The position numbers and the translations under genes are program-made. Of a stretch of DNA of 57,656 nucleotides, positions 8,725 to 16,826 are shown piece by piece; within the stretch, counting starts at the first letter, position 1, and each line of letters begins with the position of its first letter. The DNA lies in assembly GCF_900143005.1 (NCBI RefSeq), contig NZ_FRCS01000030.1, positions 1 to 57,656 of the forward strand, written 5' to 3'. The notes under the pieces are model-generated. The model was given only the letters and a program-made list of their open reading frames with translations, was not told the DNA's origin and ran no database searches. The stretch comes from Cryptosporangium aurantiacum. Lineage in GTDB: Bacteria > Actinomycetota > Actinomycetes > Mycobacteriales > Cryptosporangiaceae.

Positions 8725-9804
8725 ATGACCGTTCGTTTCGGTGTACTCCTGAACGCTCAGCGTGGGCCCGCACAGAGTGAATCCGACGCGCTGGCCCGGA
8801 CAGTGAACCTGGCACGCCGAGCCGAGGACCTCGAGGTCGACGACCTCTGGGTGGTCGAGCATCACTTGGCGGCGGATGTCGTCAGCCCTTCGTCGCTCGC
8901 GATGGCGGCATTCCTGCTCGGACGCACCCGGCGAATTCGCGTGGGGACCGCAGTGACGATATTGCCGCTGCACTCGCCGGTCCACGTGGCCGAACAAGCC
9001 GCGCTCCTGGACCATCTGTCCGACGGCCGGTTCAGCCTCGGTGTCGGGCGAGGACAGCCGGGGATGGAGTACGAGGTGATCGGCGCCGGCCGGCATTACT
9101 GGGATCGGGGCTTTCCCGCGGCGTTGGACCGGACAATCGCGGCGTTCAGCGGGGACACGACGGCGGCTACCGACCTCTACGCCTTCCCGCCGGCGCAAAC
9201 GGTGCCACGCCCGGCGACCCCGGGCGGCCCGCCCATCCACGTCGCGGTCAATTCGTCGGCTTCCCTTCCGACCGCGGCCAGCCGGGGACTGCCCATGTTG
9301 ATGTACTTCGACAAGAGCACGCAGGCGAAGGCGGACCTGGTCGAAGAGCACGCTCACATCGCGGCTGCGAACGGCTTCCCCAGATTCGGATACGACCACG
9401 CCTTCTCGGTCTACGCCCAGGTCACCGACACGCCGGAGCATGCTCGCGAGCTCATGTTGGCACGCGCAGAGTCCATCGTCGCGCGCGGTTCCGTGCCCGT
9501 CGATCGAGCGCCGGACGACCGACGTCGGGGTGCCGGATCTGCGGATACCGGCGCGGCGCGAGCGGCCGCCATCGCTGATCGCCTTCTGCAATGGCATCCG
9601 GTCGGGGAACCCGATGCCTGCGCCGCTCGGCTCTTCGCGGGCATCGAGGGCTCGGGCTGCACCCGAGTGCTGTGCCACGTTGAGCTGACCCGCGACGCGC
9701 AAACGTGTCTAGACAACCTGGAGCGGCTGGCGACCGAGGTCTTTCCCCTCGTTCGCGCTGAGCTGGCCCGCCACGCAGTGCGATCTGCCTCGAGGCTTGG
9801 CTGA
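8725..9804 (+). CDS. Luciferase-like flavin-dependent oxidoreductase in the lasso operon
   Basis: A 359-aa member of the luciferase-like monooxygenase superfamily, which uses FMNH2 or F420H2. Family features include DLWVVEHHLAADVVSPSS, RIRVGTAVTILPLHSPVHVAEQ and LSDGRFSLGVGRGQPGMEY. ATG 8725 is preferred, with GAGAGG eight bases upstream; the frame is also open from ATG 8695, which overlaps the permease stop. Such an enzyme is not part of the standard lasso set. Its place at the end of the operon suggests oxidative tailoring of the peptide, perhaps at Trp or Cys. A metabolic gene caught in the operon is the alternative. Confidence 0.85.
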   Translation: MTVRFGVLLNAQRGPAQSESDALARTVNLARRAEDLEVDDLWVVEHHLAADVVSPSSLAMAAFLLGRTRRIRVGTAVTILPLHSPVHVAEQAALLDHLSDGRFSLGVGRGQPGMEYEVIGAGRHYWDRGFPAALDRTIAAFSGDTTAATDLYAFPPAQTVPRPATPGGPPIHVAVNSSASLPTAASRGLPMLMYFDKSTQAKADLVEEHAHIAAANGFPRFGYDHAFSVYAQVTDTPEHARELMLARAESIVARGSVPVDRAPDDRRRGAGSADTGAARAAAIADRLLQWHPVGEPDACAARLFAGIEGSGCTRVLCHVELTRDAQTCLDNLERLATEVFPLVRAELARHAVRSASRLG

Positions 9805-9895
9805 TCGAGGTGCACCGGAGTCGAAGTAGTCAGCGTCTGTGCGCCTGAGTGCTCTCGAAATCGACGCCTCGGATAACCGGGCTGCCCGTGCGCAT

Positions 9896-9912
9896 TAGCA
9901 CGAATAGTGCTA
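9896..9912. repeat. Inverted repeat TAGCAC-GAATA-GTGCTA
   Basis: A perfect 6-bp inverted repeat with a 5-base spacer, 23 bp before the -35 of the sensor kinase promoter. It may be an operator for that promoter; it is too short to be a convincing terminator for the oxidoreductase gene. Confidence 0.4.
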
Positions 9913-9934
9913 CTTGTCCACGTGCTGACGACCA

Positions 9935-9962
9935 CTGACAGATCGGGACCTTTATTCATAAT
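9935..9962 (+). promoter_or_regulatory. Promoter of the sensor-kinase unit, probably leaderless
   Basis: The -35 CTGACA (9935-9940), a 16-base spacer and the -10 CATAAT (9957-9962) each match consensus in five of six positions. The GTG start at 9971 lies only eight bases beyond the -10, so transcription should begin at or next to the start codon. No ribosome site precedes the gene. Confidence 0.6.
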
Positions 9963-9970
9963 GTGACTAC

Positions 9971-11185
9971 GTGGTTGAGAAGAACGTCGAGCCACGCAAG
10001 CGCATCCGATCCTGTCTCGCCCGGCCCGAGGGCGCCCGCGGGATCGATGACGGCAATGGCGCGGCTGGTGAGGGCGTCGATCGAGCGCTCACGAGAATCA
10101 TCCTGGTTTTCCGGACGGCGAGTGCCGCGGTTGCTTGCGTCATCGCGGTGATCGGACTTGCGCCGCCTGCTGATGCCGGCCTGACCTACGCCGCTGCGGG
10201 CGGACTGCTGGCCTGGGTGGGATTATTTGCGATGCATTTTCGGCGGCCTCCGATGCGGGAGATGCTCGTCGTCGCCGATGCGGCGGTCGTCATCATGCTG
10301 TGTCTCGCTTACATGCGGCTGGTTCCGGCGGAGCTGGCTGCGGCGTCCTCGGGCACCAGCTGGGTCGATCTACTCGCGAGCGTCTCGGTATTCACTGTCC
10401 AATTTGGATTGCGTCAGCCAGCGGGTGCGGCGGTCGGCCTTGTGATCGTCGCTGCGCACACTGTCGGCCGCGGAGGATTTGGTGAAGCAGGGGTCGTTCT
10501 GATACTTCAAGTCTTGCTCGCGGCGACGATCAGCCTCACGTTGAGACGGGCAGGGCGAGCGGCGGACGTGGTCCTGGCCGAGGCGGCGCAGCAGCGCAGT
10601 CTGGAGCGCGCTCGAGAGGCCACCCGGGCTGACGAACGTGAGCAACAACGCCGGATGCACGACACTGTTCTGGCGACCTTGACGATGGTCAGCACGGGCG
10701 TCATCGGTGGCGAATCGGATGCACTCCGGCGGCGCGCGTCCGACGACTTGATGGTGCTGGAAGCGGTACGTGTCCAACCCGTGGGCGGCCTTGAGCCAGG
10801 CGAGAAGATCCGTCTCGACGTTCTGCTTCGCGACGGGGTGATTCGCAAATTTCCGAGGCTCCGGGTTGCTCTCGACCTTGCACCGGTGACGGTGCCGGCC
10901 GAGATAGCGGAGACGCTGACCGCCTGCGTGGATGAAGCGCTTCGCAACGTCGGCAGGCACGCCGGAACGACAAACGTTCGGCTCTCGACTGAGTCGATGC
11001 GCGACGGTGCGGTCGTGACCGTGAGCGACGACGGCGCCGGCTTCGAACCGGCGAAGGTGTCGCCGGGCCGCCGAGGTCTGCGCGAGTCGATTCTCGGCCG
11101 GATTCGGGCGGCCGGCGGAGCCGCCGACGTCGTCACCGCGCCGGGTGCAGGAACCACGATCGTCATGCGGTGGCCCGATGGCTGA
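9971..11185 (+). CDS. Membrane sensor histidine kinase (NarL-type partner)
   Basis: A 404-aa sensor kinase. About six transmembrane segments (roughly residues 40-195) form a membrane sensor. A linker helix leads to the phospho-acceptor His230 in RRMHDTVL, and the ATPase domain carries DEALRNVGRHAG (N box), SDDGAGF (G1) and RRGLRES. This is the short histidine kinase form that pairs with LuxR-type regulators. The start is the GTG at 9971, placed by the leaderless promoter. It overlaps the second membrane protein by eight bases. Position directly after the lasso operon suggests that the unit controls or senses the peptide; this is inference. Confidence 0.85.
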   Translation: MVEKNVEPRKRIRSCLARPEGARGIDDGNGAAGEGVDRALTRIILVFRTASAAVACVIAVIGLAPPADAGLTYAAAGGLLAWVGLFAMHFRRPPMREMLVVADAAVVIMLCLAYMRLVPAELAAASSGTSWVDLLASVSVFTVQFGLRQPAGAAVGLVIVAAHTVGRGGFGEAGVVLILQVLLAATISLTLRRAGRAADVVLAEAAQQRSLERAREATRADEREQQRRMHDTVLATLTMVSTGVIGGESDALRRRASDDLMVLEAVRVQPVGGLEPGEKIRLDVLLRDGVIRKFPRLRVALDLAPVTVPAEIAETLTACVDEALRNVGRHAGTTNVRLSTESMRDGAVVTVSDDGAGFEPAKVSPGRRGLRESILGRIRAAGGAADVVTAPGAGTTIVMRWPDG

Positions 11186-12290
11186 CCAGTCCTCCGCGAA
11201 CGACATAGCGGCGCGATACGCGAAGGCCGTCGCGGTCAGCGTCGTGGCGATCGGTGCGGTTTGGCACTTCGGCTACGACGTGTTGATCCTCCTTCGCGGT
11301 TGGGCGAGTTACGACCCGTTGATCGCGGAGTTGGGCGCGTGGCTGATCGTCACAGTTGTGCAGATCGTCGGGTCCGTTCTGCTGCTCAGAGACGCGCTCT
11401 CCGCGGCGACGGCACGAGTGCTCGCCGGAGTGGCGGTCACGGCAGGTGTCCTGGCGGTCAGCGCTTATCCGCCGGGCCAAGCGTTGAGCGACGTGTCCTG
11501 GGCCTGGAACACGGTGGGCTGGCTCGGTGTGCTCTTCCTGCTGGGACGACCGGTCTGGGAGGCGGGTGTCCTGCTGGCCGTCAACAGCGTCGCGACGCTC
11601 GTCGCGCTGGTAGCGGACGGTGCGTGGGACCGGATCACCGCCGCCCGATTTCTGGCGGTGGTGTGCGCGACCGTGGGCGTTCAGATGCTCTATGCGACGT
11701 TCGCTCGCTGGCTGATCGACGTGGCGCGAGAGGCCACCGTCCATGCCCGCGAGCAGGAAGAACGTATGGCCCGACACGCGGCGCGGGTTGCCGTCCATGA
11801 CGCCCGCCAACGCCGGTACGAGGAACTGAGTCTCCGGGTGCGTCCTTTGCTGCGTGGGCTCTCACTACAGAGGCTCGATCCTGAAGATCTGCGTGTCCAG
11901 CGGCAGGCAGGTATCGAGGCTGCCCGATTGCGCCGCTTGTTCGCCGAGACCGACGACACGGACCATCCCTTGCTGCACGAACTACGCGCCTGCGCGGACG
12001 TCGCCGAACGCCGTGGTGTCGATGTGACCTTTATGTCTTACGGCGATCCACCCTACTTGCCAACGGCGGTCCGGCGCCGGCTCGCTGAAGCCCCACTGCA
12101 GGTCCTGGCCTCAGCCGACGTTTCAGCACGAGTCACCGTGGTGGTCGACGCAACCGAGGTCGTGATCTCGGCCGTCGGCGACTGCGCAGAAACTCTGGTG
12201 GGCCTCGTACCGGACGCAGTGCTCTATGACGAGGAGACAAACGAAATATGGGTCGAGAGCCGATGGGGACTCCAGACACCATCTCAGTAA
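11178..12290 (+). CDS. Degenerate membrane sensor-kinase-like protein
   Basis: A 370-aa protein with five or six membrane segments (about residues 18-175) and a cytoplasmic part that mimics a histidine kinase. A helix contains RVAVHDARQRRYEEL, where the phospho-acceptor His would be, but the C-terminal half has no N box (E-x-x-x-N) and no DxGxG. It should therefore not bind ATP in the usual way. ATG 11178 overlaps the end of the kinase gene. I read it as a pseudokinase partner that forms a heterodimer with the active kinase or tunes it. No closer family is recognised. Confidence 0.7.
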   Translation: MADQSSANDIAARYAKAVAVSVVAIGAVWHFGYDVLILLRGWASYDPLIAELGAWLIVTVVQIVGSVLLLRDALSAATARVLAGVAVTAGVLAVSAYPPGQALSDVSWAWNTVGWLGVLFLLGRPVWEAGVLLAVNSVATLVALVADGAWDRITAARFLAVVCATVGVQMLYATFARWLIDVAREATVHAREQEERMARHAARVAVHDARQRRYEELSLRVRPLLRGLSLQRLDPEDLRVQRQAGIEAARLRRLFAETDDTDHPLLHELRACADVAERRGVDVTFMSYGDPPYLPTAVRRRLAEAPLQVLASADVSARVTVVVDATEVVISAVGDCAETLVGLVPDAVLYDEETNEIWVESRWGLQTPSQ

Positions 12291-12928
12291 GTGTCATCGA
12301 CGATCATCCGGTGGTGATCGAGGGCGTGCTCGCCTGGTTGAGCCAGGAGCCACGCGTGCTCATCCATCACACCGGCGACGAACTCGATATTGATCGGGCG
12401 CTTGCCGATGTCCTCATCATGGACCTGAACCTGAATGGTCGGCTCGCCGTCGATGACATCCCGGCGATAGCCGACGCGGGACAACGGATCGTTGTCTTCT
12501 CACAGTTCACCGAGCAGGACCTGGTGCTGTCGGCACAGGACGCCGGAGCCAGCGCGTTCGTCGCTAAGAACGAGGGTCGCGCACACCTATTGCACGCCGT
12601 CGTTGCCGCGGCCACGGACCGGCCGTACGTCACACCGACGACGGCTGGCTCGCTGGTAGGTAACAACGGCATCGATGCACCCCGGTTATCGGAGCAGGAG
12701 CGAACCGCGCTCCTGTGGTGGTTTCAATCGATGTCCAAAACTTCTGTCGCTCGTCGTATGGGCATTTCGCCGCACACCGTCGACATGTACATTCGGCGGG
12801 CTCGCATCAAATACGCCGATGTCGGACGCCCATGTCCTACCAAAGCCGACATGCTGATGCGGGCTGTCGAAGACGGCCTCATCCGACCCGGCGATGTGAC
12901 CGAACTCCACTTCCGCGCCCGATCCTGA
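12248..12928 (+). CDS. LuxR/NarL-type response regulator
   Basis: A 226-aa two-domain regulator. The receiver domain shows acidic residues in VIDDHP, the phospho-accepting Asp59 in LIMDLNL, Ser/Phe in VFSQF and the conserved Lys in FVAKNEG. The C-terminal helix-turn-helix reads KTSVARRMGISPHTVDMYIRRAR, the LuxR/GerE type. It overlaps the preceding gene by 43 bases; ATG 12263 is an alternative start. It is the natural output of the adjacent kinase pair. The tandem repeat upstream of the lasso precursor is a candidate target. Confidence 0.85.
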   Translation: MGREPMGTPDTISVSVIDDHPVVIEGVLAWLSQEPRVLIHHTGDELDIDRALADVLIMDLNLNGRLAVDDIPAIADAGQRIVVFSQFTEQDLVLSAQDAGASAFVAKNEGRAHLLHAVVAAATDRPYVTPTTAGSLVGNNGIDAPRLSEQERTALLWWFQSMSKTSVARRMGISPHTVDMYIRRARIKYADVGRPCPTKADMLMRAVEDGLIRPGDVTELHFRARS

Positions 12929-13539
12929 TATCCGGCGTCTCCATGGAAGGGTCAGCCGACCGTCGGCGAACGAGCGACGACAGATCCATCACCGACTTCG
13001 AAGTGGCCCGCGCCTCGTTCGCGGCCGGCGAAGACTCGGTTGCTGCGGGTCGTTGTGGTTCATCGACGCCGGCAGATGACGGCCTCGCCCGCGACGAGCC
13101 GGTGAAACAGATCGCCCCCGCCAGTTCGCCGCCAACCGCGCGCTGCGCTGAGCCGCCGCACGGCTCGCCCGACGATGGTCGCCTGCCTGGATCAACCGGT
13201 GGCTGCGGCGAGGGCTTCCCTCGACGGTCGGCGTGGCGCCAACCTGTCCAGCCGCCGACGCGCCGGACAGACCCGACCGGATCGACTCGAAGGAGTGTTG
13301 CTCGACCTCGATTGCGTCCTGGTCGGCAGATAACGCGGTGTCCGAATCCTTCTTGCGGAAATTCGCGACCACCCCTGGAAATCACCCGGCCGCTGAGTGG
13401 TCTTCAGGACCCGTCGGGATCCCCTCGCGGACTTCGTCGGTGACTTGAAATCGGTCTTTGGAGACCGAGGCGCTGCCGAGTTCTTCATCCGGGTACGGAA
13501 GGGTTCGATGCGTGCCCAGTCAGGTGGCGGCTCGTGCCG
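12929..13539. other. Decayed intergenic region
   Basis: No complete gene is visible. A plus-strand stretch near 13410-13500 reads like protein (DPLADFVGDLKSVFGDRGAA) but is bounded by frame breaks and stops. It may be a fragment of an unrecognised gene. The rest is low-complexity in all frames. The region adjoins the transposase remnant, consistent with an old insertion site. Confidence 0.35.
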
Positions 13540-13700
13540 ATGTTGCGGCCATGCGGGACCGGGTGTAGCCACGACGTGCCGGAGTCCGAATAGACGGTGC
13601 AGTAGCGGTTGACCCGGCAACCGCTCACCGACCGCGACGACGAGTTGGGTGTCGGCGCCGATGACGATCTGCATGTTCACCGAATACCAGTAGTTCGTCG
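13540..13700 (-). pseudogene. IS5-like DDE transposase remnant
   Basis: The minus strand encodes VNMQIVIGADTQLVVAVGER followed by LPG, the beginning of the DDE domain of IS5-group transposases. After a frameshift it continues as CTVYSDSGT, matching the family's usual NRNDCTVYRDSG continuation. No full transposase or terminal inverted repeats can be found, so this is a frameshifted, truncated relic. Confidence 0.5.
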
Positions 13701-13901
13701 ACTACTGGTGATGCTCTGATGCGAACGTGGATGAGTCCCGCCCACGACGCCAACGCCGGACTGCCGCTCCGACAGGCTAGTGAACACGAGATCAGTTCCG
13801 TCCGCGGCGCCGACAACACCACCACGCAGAGTCCAAGGATCACCATCAACTGCGGTTACGAGTCGGCCTTCACCTACGTTGGGGCAGTCGGCTACCTGCC
13901 A

Positions 13902-14141
13902 TCACGAGTGGTAGTCATATGAGAAGAAATAAGCACGAAAGTCTTTGTCAAAATAGCAGTACCGCACGTCGTCGTAGAGCTTGATATAAATCGAGCGGTC
14001 GGCGCGGCAGTCCAGCAAAGAATCGAAAGGGCCAACCTTGCGTAGTTCGAAGGCACTAGCGGGCGCCGCGATGAAAATGATTGAGAGCAGACTAAAAAGA
14101 ATAGCAGCTGCGATTGCTGTCAGTTTCCTGCGGGCAAGCAT
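13902..14141 (-). CDS. Small secreted protein with an AT-rich gene
   Basis: A 79-aa pre-protein. Residues 1-30 form a classic Sec signal peptide (RRK, a hydrophobic core, then APASA before Phe31). The mature 49 residues are rich in Tyr, Phe and Asp and contain Cys45 and Cys62, which could form one disulfide. The ribosome site GAGGTGA lies four bases before the ATG. Base composition is far less GC-rich than the flanking DNA, suggesting acquisition from elsewhere. No family is recognised; a small secreted factor or toxin-like peptide is possible. Confidence 0.7.
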   Translation of the reverse strand: MLARRKLTAIAAAILFSLLSIIFIAAPASAFELRKVGPFDSLLDCRADRSIYIKLYDDVRYCYFDKDFRAYFFSYDYHS

Positions 14142-14473
14142 TCGGTCACCTCAATGGTTTGGGAATGAGGGTGTTGTCTTCTGCGACGAGCACTACGTTA
14201 GATCGGCGCTTCGTCGTGGACACGACACCCGAACGCGTGACAGGAGACCGCTCCGGCTGACCGACGCGGCAGCACTGGACCCGTCCCGGCCCCCCGCGAC
14301 GCTCGCCGGCAAACACGGGGCAGCGACTCGCCGCCACGAGGCGGTTCCTGGTCCTGCCGCATCCAGAGGTGGGCGCGTAGTGGGCGCAGAGGCGGGTCGA
14401 CCCGCAACGGTGGTTGTCCGGCGTCCGCCGATTGCGGCGCAAGACGATGCGAACACGTCCTGAGCCCTCCGAC
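14142..14473. other. Intergenic, nothing recognised
   Basis: The first bases hold the ribosome site and presumably the promoter of the small secreted protein. The remainder has only shadow frames. Confidence 0.4.
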
Positions 14474-14511
14474 GCGAGGGCCGGGGACGGCATGCCGTCC
14501 CCGGCCCTCGC
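14474..14511 (-). terminator. Perfect 38-bp palindrome, terminator
   Basis: A 19-bp arm beginning GCGAGGGCCGGGGACGG is followed without spacer by its exact complement. It lies five bases beyond the stop of the quinone-oxidoreductase-like gene and ends the minus-strand unit of the C1 module. There is no U-tract, as is common in actinobacteria. Confidence 0.75.
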
Positions 14512-14516
14512 GCTGT

Positions 14517-15449
14517 TCAGATCCGGATGGCGATCTTCCCGACCGCTCCGCCGCCCAACGCGGCGAAGGCGCGATCGAGATCGGCAAGGTCGAACGTGCG
14601 GGTGATGGGCGCTCGTAGACGTCCGTCACCGGCCAGCTCGGCGATCGTGCGCAGCGCGTCTTGGTCGACGCCGGCTCGAATGTTGGTCGACCCTGAGCGA
14701 TCCGGGTCAGCCGCATGCCCGGTAGAGGCGACCCGACCGGCGGGAGCGAGCACGGCGTCCGCAAGGTCGGCGAGGTTGGCAGGGTTGCGGTTCACGAGGT
14801 CGATGATCGCGGTTACCCCATCCGGATGCAGTGTGCGAACTCGCTCGGCGAGATCACCACCGGTCCAGTCGACGACGTCGGCCGCGCCCAGCTCGCGCAC
14901 GTGACGTGCCTCTTCCCCCGGGCGGGCGGTGGCCACCACCGCTGCCCCGCGGGCCGCCAGCAACTGGATGGCATAGCTGCCTACGCCGCCGGTGGCTCCG
15001 TTGACCAGGACGACGTCACCGGCGCCGGCTTCGATCGCGTCGACGCAACGCAGCGCGGTGAGCGCGGCCAGGCCGAGCGCGCCGGCCGAGGTGTCGTCCA
15101 CGGTCTCCGGGGTCCGGCACACCCATTCCCGCGGCACGGAGACCAACTCGGCGAAGGAGCCGCGGGCGGCGACGAGCTCGCGGACCAGTCCGAAGACCCG
15201 GTCGCCGGGGGAGAGGTCAGAGACCTCCGCGCCGACGGCTTCGACGGTGCCGGCCAGGTCGCTGCCCAGCACCACCGGGAAGCGGTAGGTCATGTACCTG
15301 GCGGCAGCGCCGCTCGCGACAATCGCGTCGTGCGGGGTCACCGAGGACGTGTGCACCCGCACCAGCACCTCGTCGGGCGCCGGCTCCGGAGCGGGTGCCT
15401 GGGTGAGTTCTGGCTGAGCGCCCTCGGCAGGCAGCAGGTAGGCGCGCAT
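14517..15449 (-). CDS. Zinc-independent MDR oxidoreductase (quinone reductase-like)
   Basis: A 310-aa medium-chain dehydrogenase/reductase of the NADPH:quinone reductase or enoyl reductase type. The N-terminal GroES-like domain contains PVVLGSDLAGTVEAVG and GDRVFG; the Rossmann domain has VNGATGGVGSYAIQLL, the NADP-binding motif. The Cys ligands of zinc alcohol dehydrogenases are absent. It overlaps the FAD monooxygenase gene (TGATG), so the two are co-translated. In this module it may reduce a quinone or enone formed by the monooxygenase, by inference. Confidence 0.85.
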   Translation of the reverse strand: MRAYLLPAEGAQPELTQAPAPEPAPDEVLVRVHTSSVTPHDAIVASGAAARYMTYRFPVVLGSDLAGTVEAVGAEVSDLSPGDRVFGLVRELVAARGSFAELVSVPREWVCRTPETVDDTSAGALGLAALTALRCVDAIEAGAGDVVLVNGATGGVGSYAIQLLAARGAAVVATARPGEEARHVRELGAADVVDWTGGDLAERVRTLHPDGVTAIIDLVNRNPANLADLADAVLAPAGRVASTGHAADPDRSGSTNIRAGVDQDALRTIAELAGDGRLRAPITRTFDLADLDRAFAALGGGAVGKIAIRI

Positions 15450-16624
15450 CAGTAGGCCTCCGTGAACAGCCGTACCTGTGCATTCGGTACGACTTGCCTC
15501 AGCAGTTCGTGATCCGCCGCGGTTAGTTCGTCGCCGTTCTCCTGCTTGAGCAGGGCCAGGGAGGCGTCGGCGACGAACAGCGCACGGTCGCGTCGCCGTC
15601 GATACCAGGCATCCAGCGCGTCGGGTAGGCCGTCGTGCTGGTCCAGGGCCGCGGCGAGGGTGACCGCGTCCTCCACCGCCATCGCCGCGCCCTGGGACAG
15701 GTGCGGAGGGCTGGTGTGCGCCGCGTCCCCGGCGATAGCGATCCGGTCCCGGAACCAGGGTTCGCGGACGGTCAGGTACTCCAGCGGCGTGTACACGATG
15801 GTGTGGTCGGGGGTGATGCTGTCGCGGAGCTCACCGAGTCGCCCCGAGAACGGCCGGGTGCGCTCGCGGAACAGATCGAGAAAATCCTCCGGCGCGTGGC
15901 GTGGCTTACCCGGCTCGGGTGTGACGAGGCCGAAGTACATGTCGTCTCGGCTGGTGGGTGTGAGCACAACCTTCACGCCCGCAGCGAACGCCACGACGAT
16001 GTGCTCCAGATAGTCCGGTCGTGGGAGGGTGACCCGCCAGTTCGCCGAGCCGGTGAAGGCCGGCGCGTATTTGTCGCCGAACAGGTGCTCGCGGATCTTC
16101 GATCGGACACCGTCGAAGCCCACGACCAGGTCGTAGCGGTTGCTCCCGGCACCGGCATCACGGATCGGCGGGGTGCGCTTTCCGGTCCAGGTGGCCAGCT
16201 CGACCTCCACCCCGTCGGCGTCCTCGTGCATCTCCCAGATCGTGACGCCGGTGCGGATGCGCGCGCCCGCCTTGTCCGCGGCCTCGCGCAGAATCTGGTT
16301 GTACGCCGGTCGTCCGATGGCGTTGTTCGAGGGCTTGGCGTACACGCCGTCCGGCGGTGGGATCGCGGCCACCTGTTCGCCGAGCGGGTTCCACAGCACC
16401 AGCTCTTCGAAAGGGAAACCGATGTTGAGGCAGGCCTCGCGTACGCCGATCTCATCGAGGGCCGCGAGCACGTTGGCCGGCTGGTTGAGCCCGACGCCGA
16501 GCACGGCGTCGGAGCCGACAGCCTCCGCGACGTCCACCTGGACACCGCGCTGGCCGAGCGCCGCCGCCAGCGTCAGGCCGCCGATACCGGCACCCTGGAT
16601 CAGAACCTTCCGAACCGCGGCCAT
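15449..16624 (-). CDS. FAD-dependent aromatic-ring monooxygenase
   Basis: A 391-aa group A flavoprotein monooxygenase (p-hydroxybenzoate hydroxylase fold). It shows the FAD-binding GAGIGGLTLAAALGQRG at the N terminus, the DG motif in GFDGVRSKIREHLFG and GDAAHTSPPHLSQGAAMAVED near residue 290. These enzymes hydroxylate phenolic rings with NAD(P)H and oxygen, which suits a ring exposed by O-demethylation. ATG 16624 is chosen because it overlaps the stop of a small upstream frame; the frame is open nine codons further to ATG 16651. Confidence 0.85.
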   Translation of the reverse strand: MAAVRKVLIQGAGIGGLTLAAALGQRGVQVDVAEAVGSDAVLGVGLNQPANVLAALDEIGVREACLNIGFPFEELVLWNPLGEQVAAIPPPDGVYAKPSNNAIGRPAYNQILREAADKAGARIRTGVTIWEMHEDADGVEVELATWTGKRTPPIRDAGAGSNRYDLVVGFDGVRSKIREHLFGDKYAPAFTGSANWRVTLPRPDYLEHIVVAFAAGVKVVLTPTSRDDMYFGLVTPEPGKPRHAPEDFLDLFRERTRPFSGRLGELRDSITPDHTIVYTPLEYLTVREPWFRDRIAIAGDAAHTSPPHLSQGAAMAVEDAVTLAAALDQHDGLPDALDAWYRRRRDRALFVADASLALLKQENGDELTAADHELLRQVVPNAQVRLFTEAY

Positions 16625-16734
16625 CAGCGAGCACCTGCCGACTGGGTGCACTTTGGCCGGCGGTGCGCCGGCCCTGCCGCCCTTTCGCCGGTGGAGCGGG
16701 AGTCACTGCCGAGAGGGATATGTGGTGCAGACAT
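16624..16734 (-). CDS. Possible 36-aa upstream peptide
   Basis: ATG 16734 follows a strong ribosome site (GAAGGAGT) and opens a 36-codon frame whose TGA overlaps the ATG of the monooxygenase. The peptide (starts MSAPHIPLGSDSR) has no known domain. It may be a translated leader that couples or regulates translation of the monooxygenase. Confidence 0.35.
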   Translation of the reverse strand: MSAPHIPLGSDSRSTGERAAGPAHRRPKCTQSAGAR

Positions 16735-16792
16735 GTCGGACTCCTTCGTCCGAGTCGGGACGGTGCGTCGGTAGACGGTGCGGCGACGGGGA

Positions 16793-16820
16793 GCCGGCCA
16801 CGAAAACTGCCGTGGCCGGC
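16793..16820 (-). terminator. Hairpin after the demethylase gene
   Basis: A perfect 10-bp stem (GCCGGCCACG with its complement) with an 8-base loop starts six bases after the demethylase stop. It should end or attenuate transcription before the monooxygenase gene, which may therefore be expressed at a lower level or separately. Confidence 0.6.
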
Positions 16821-16826
16821 AGCGCA

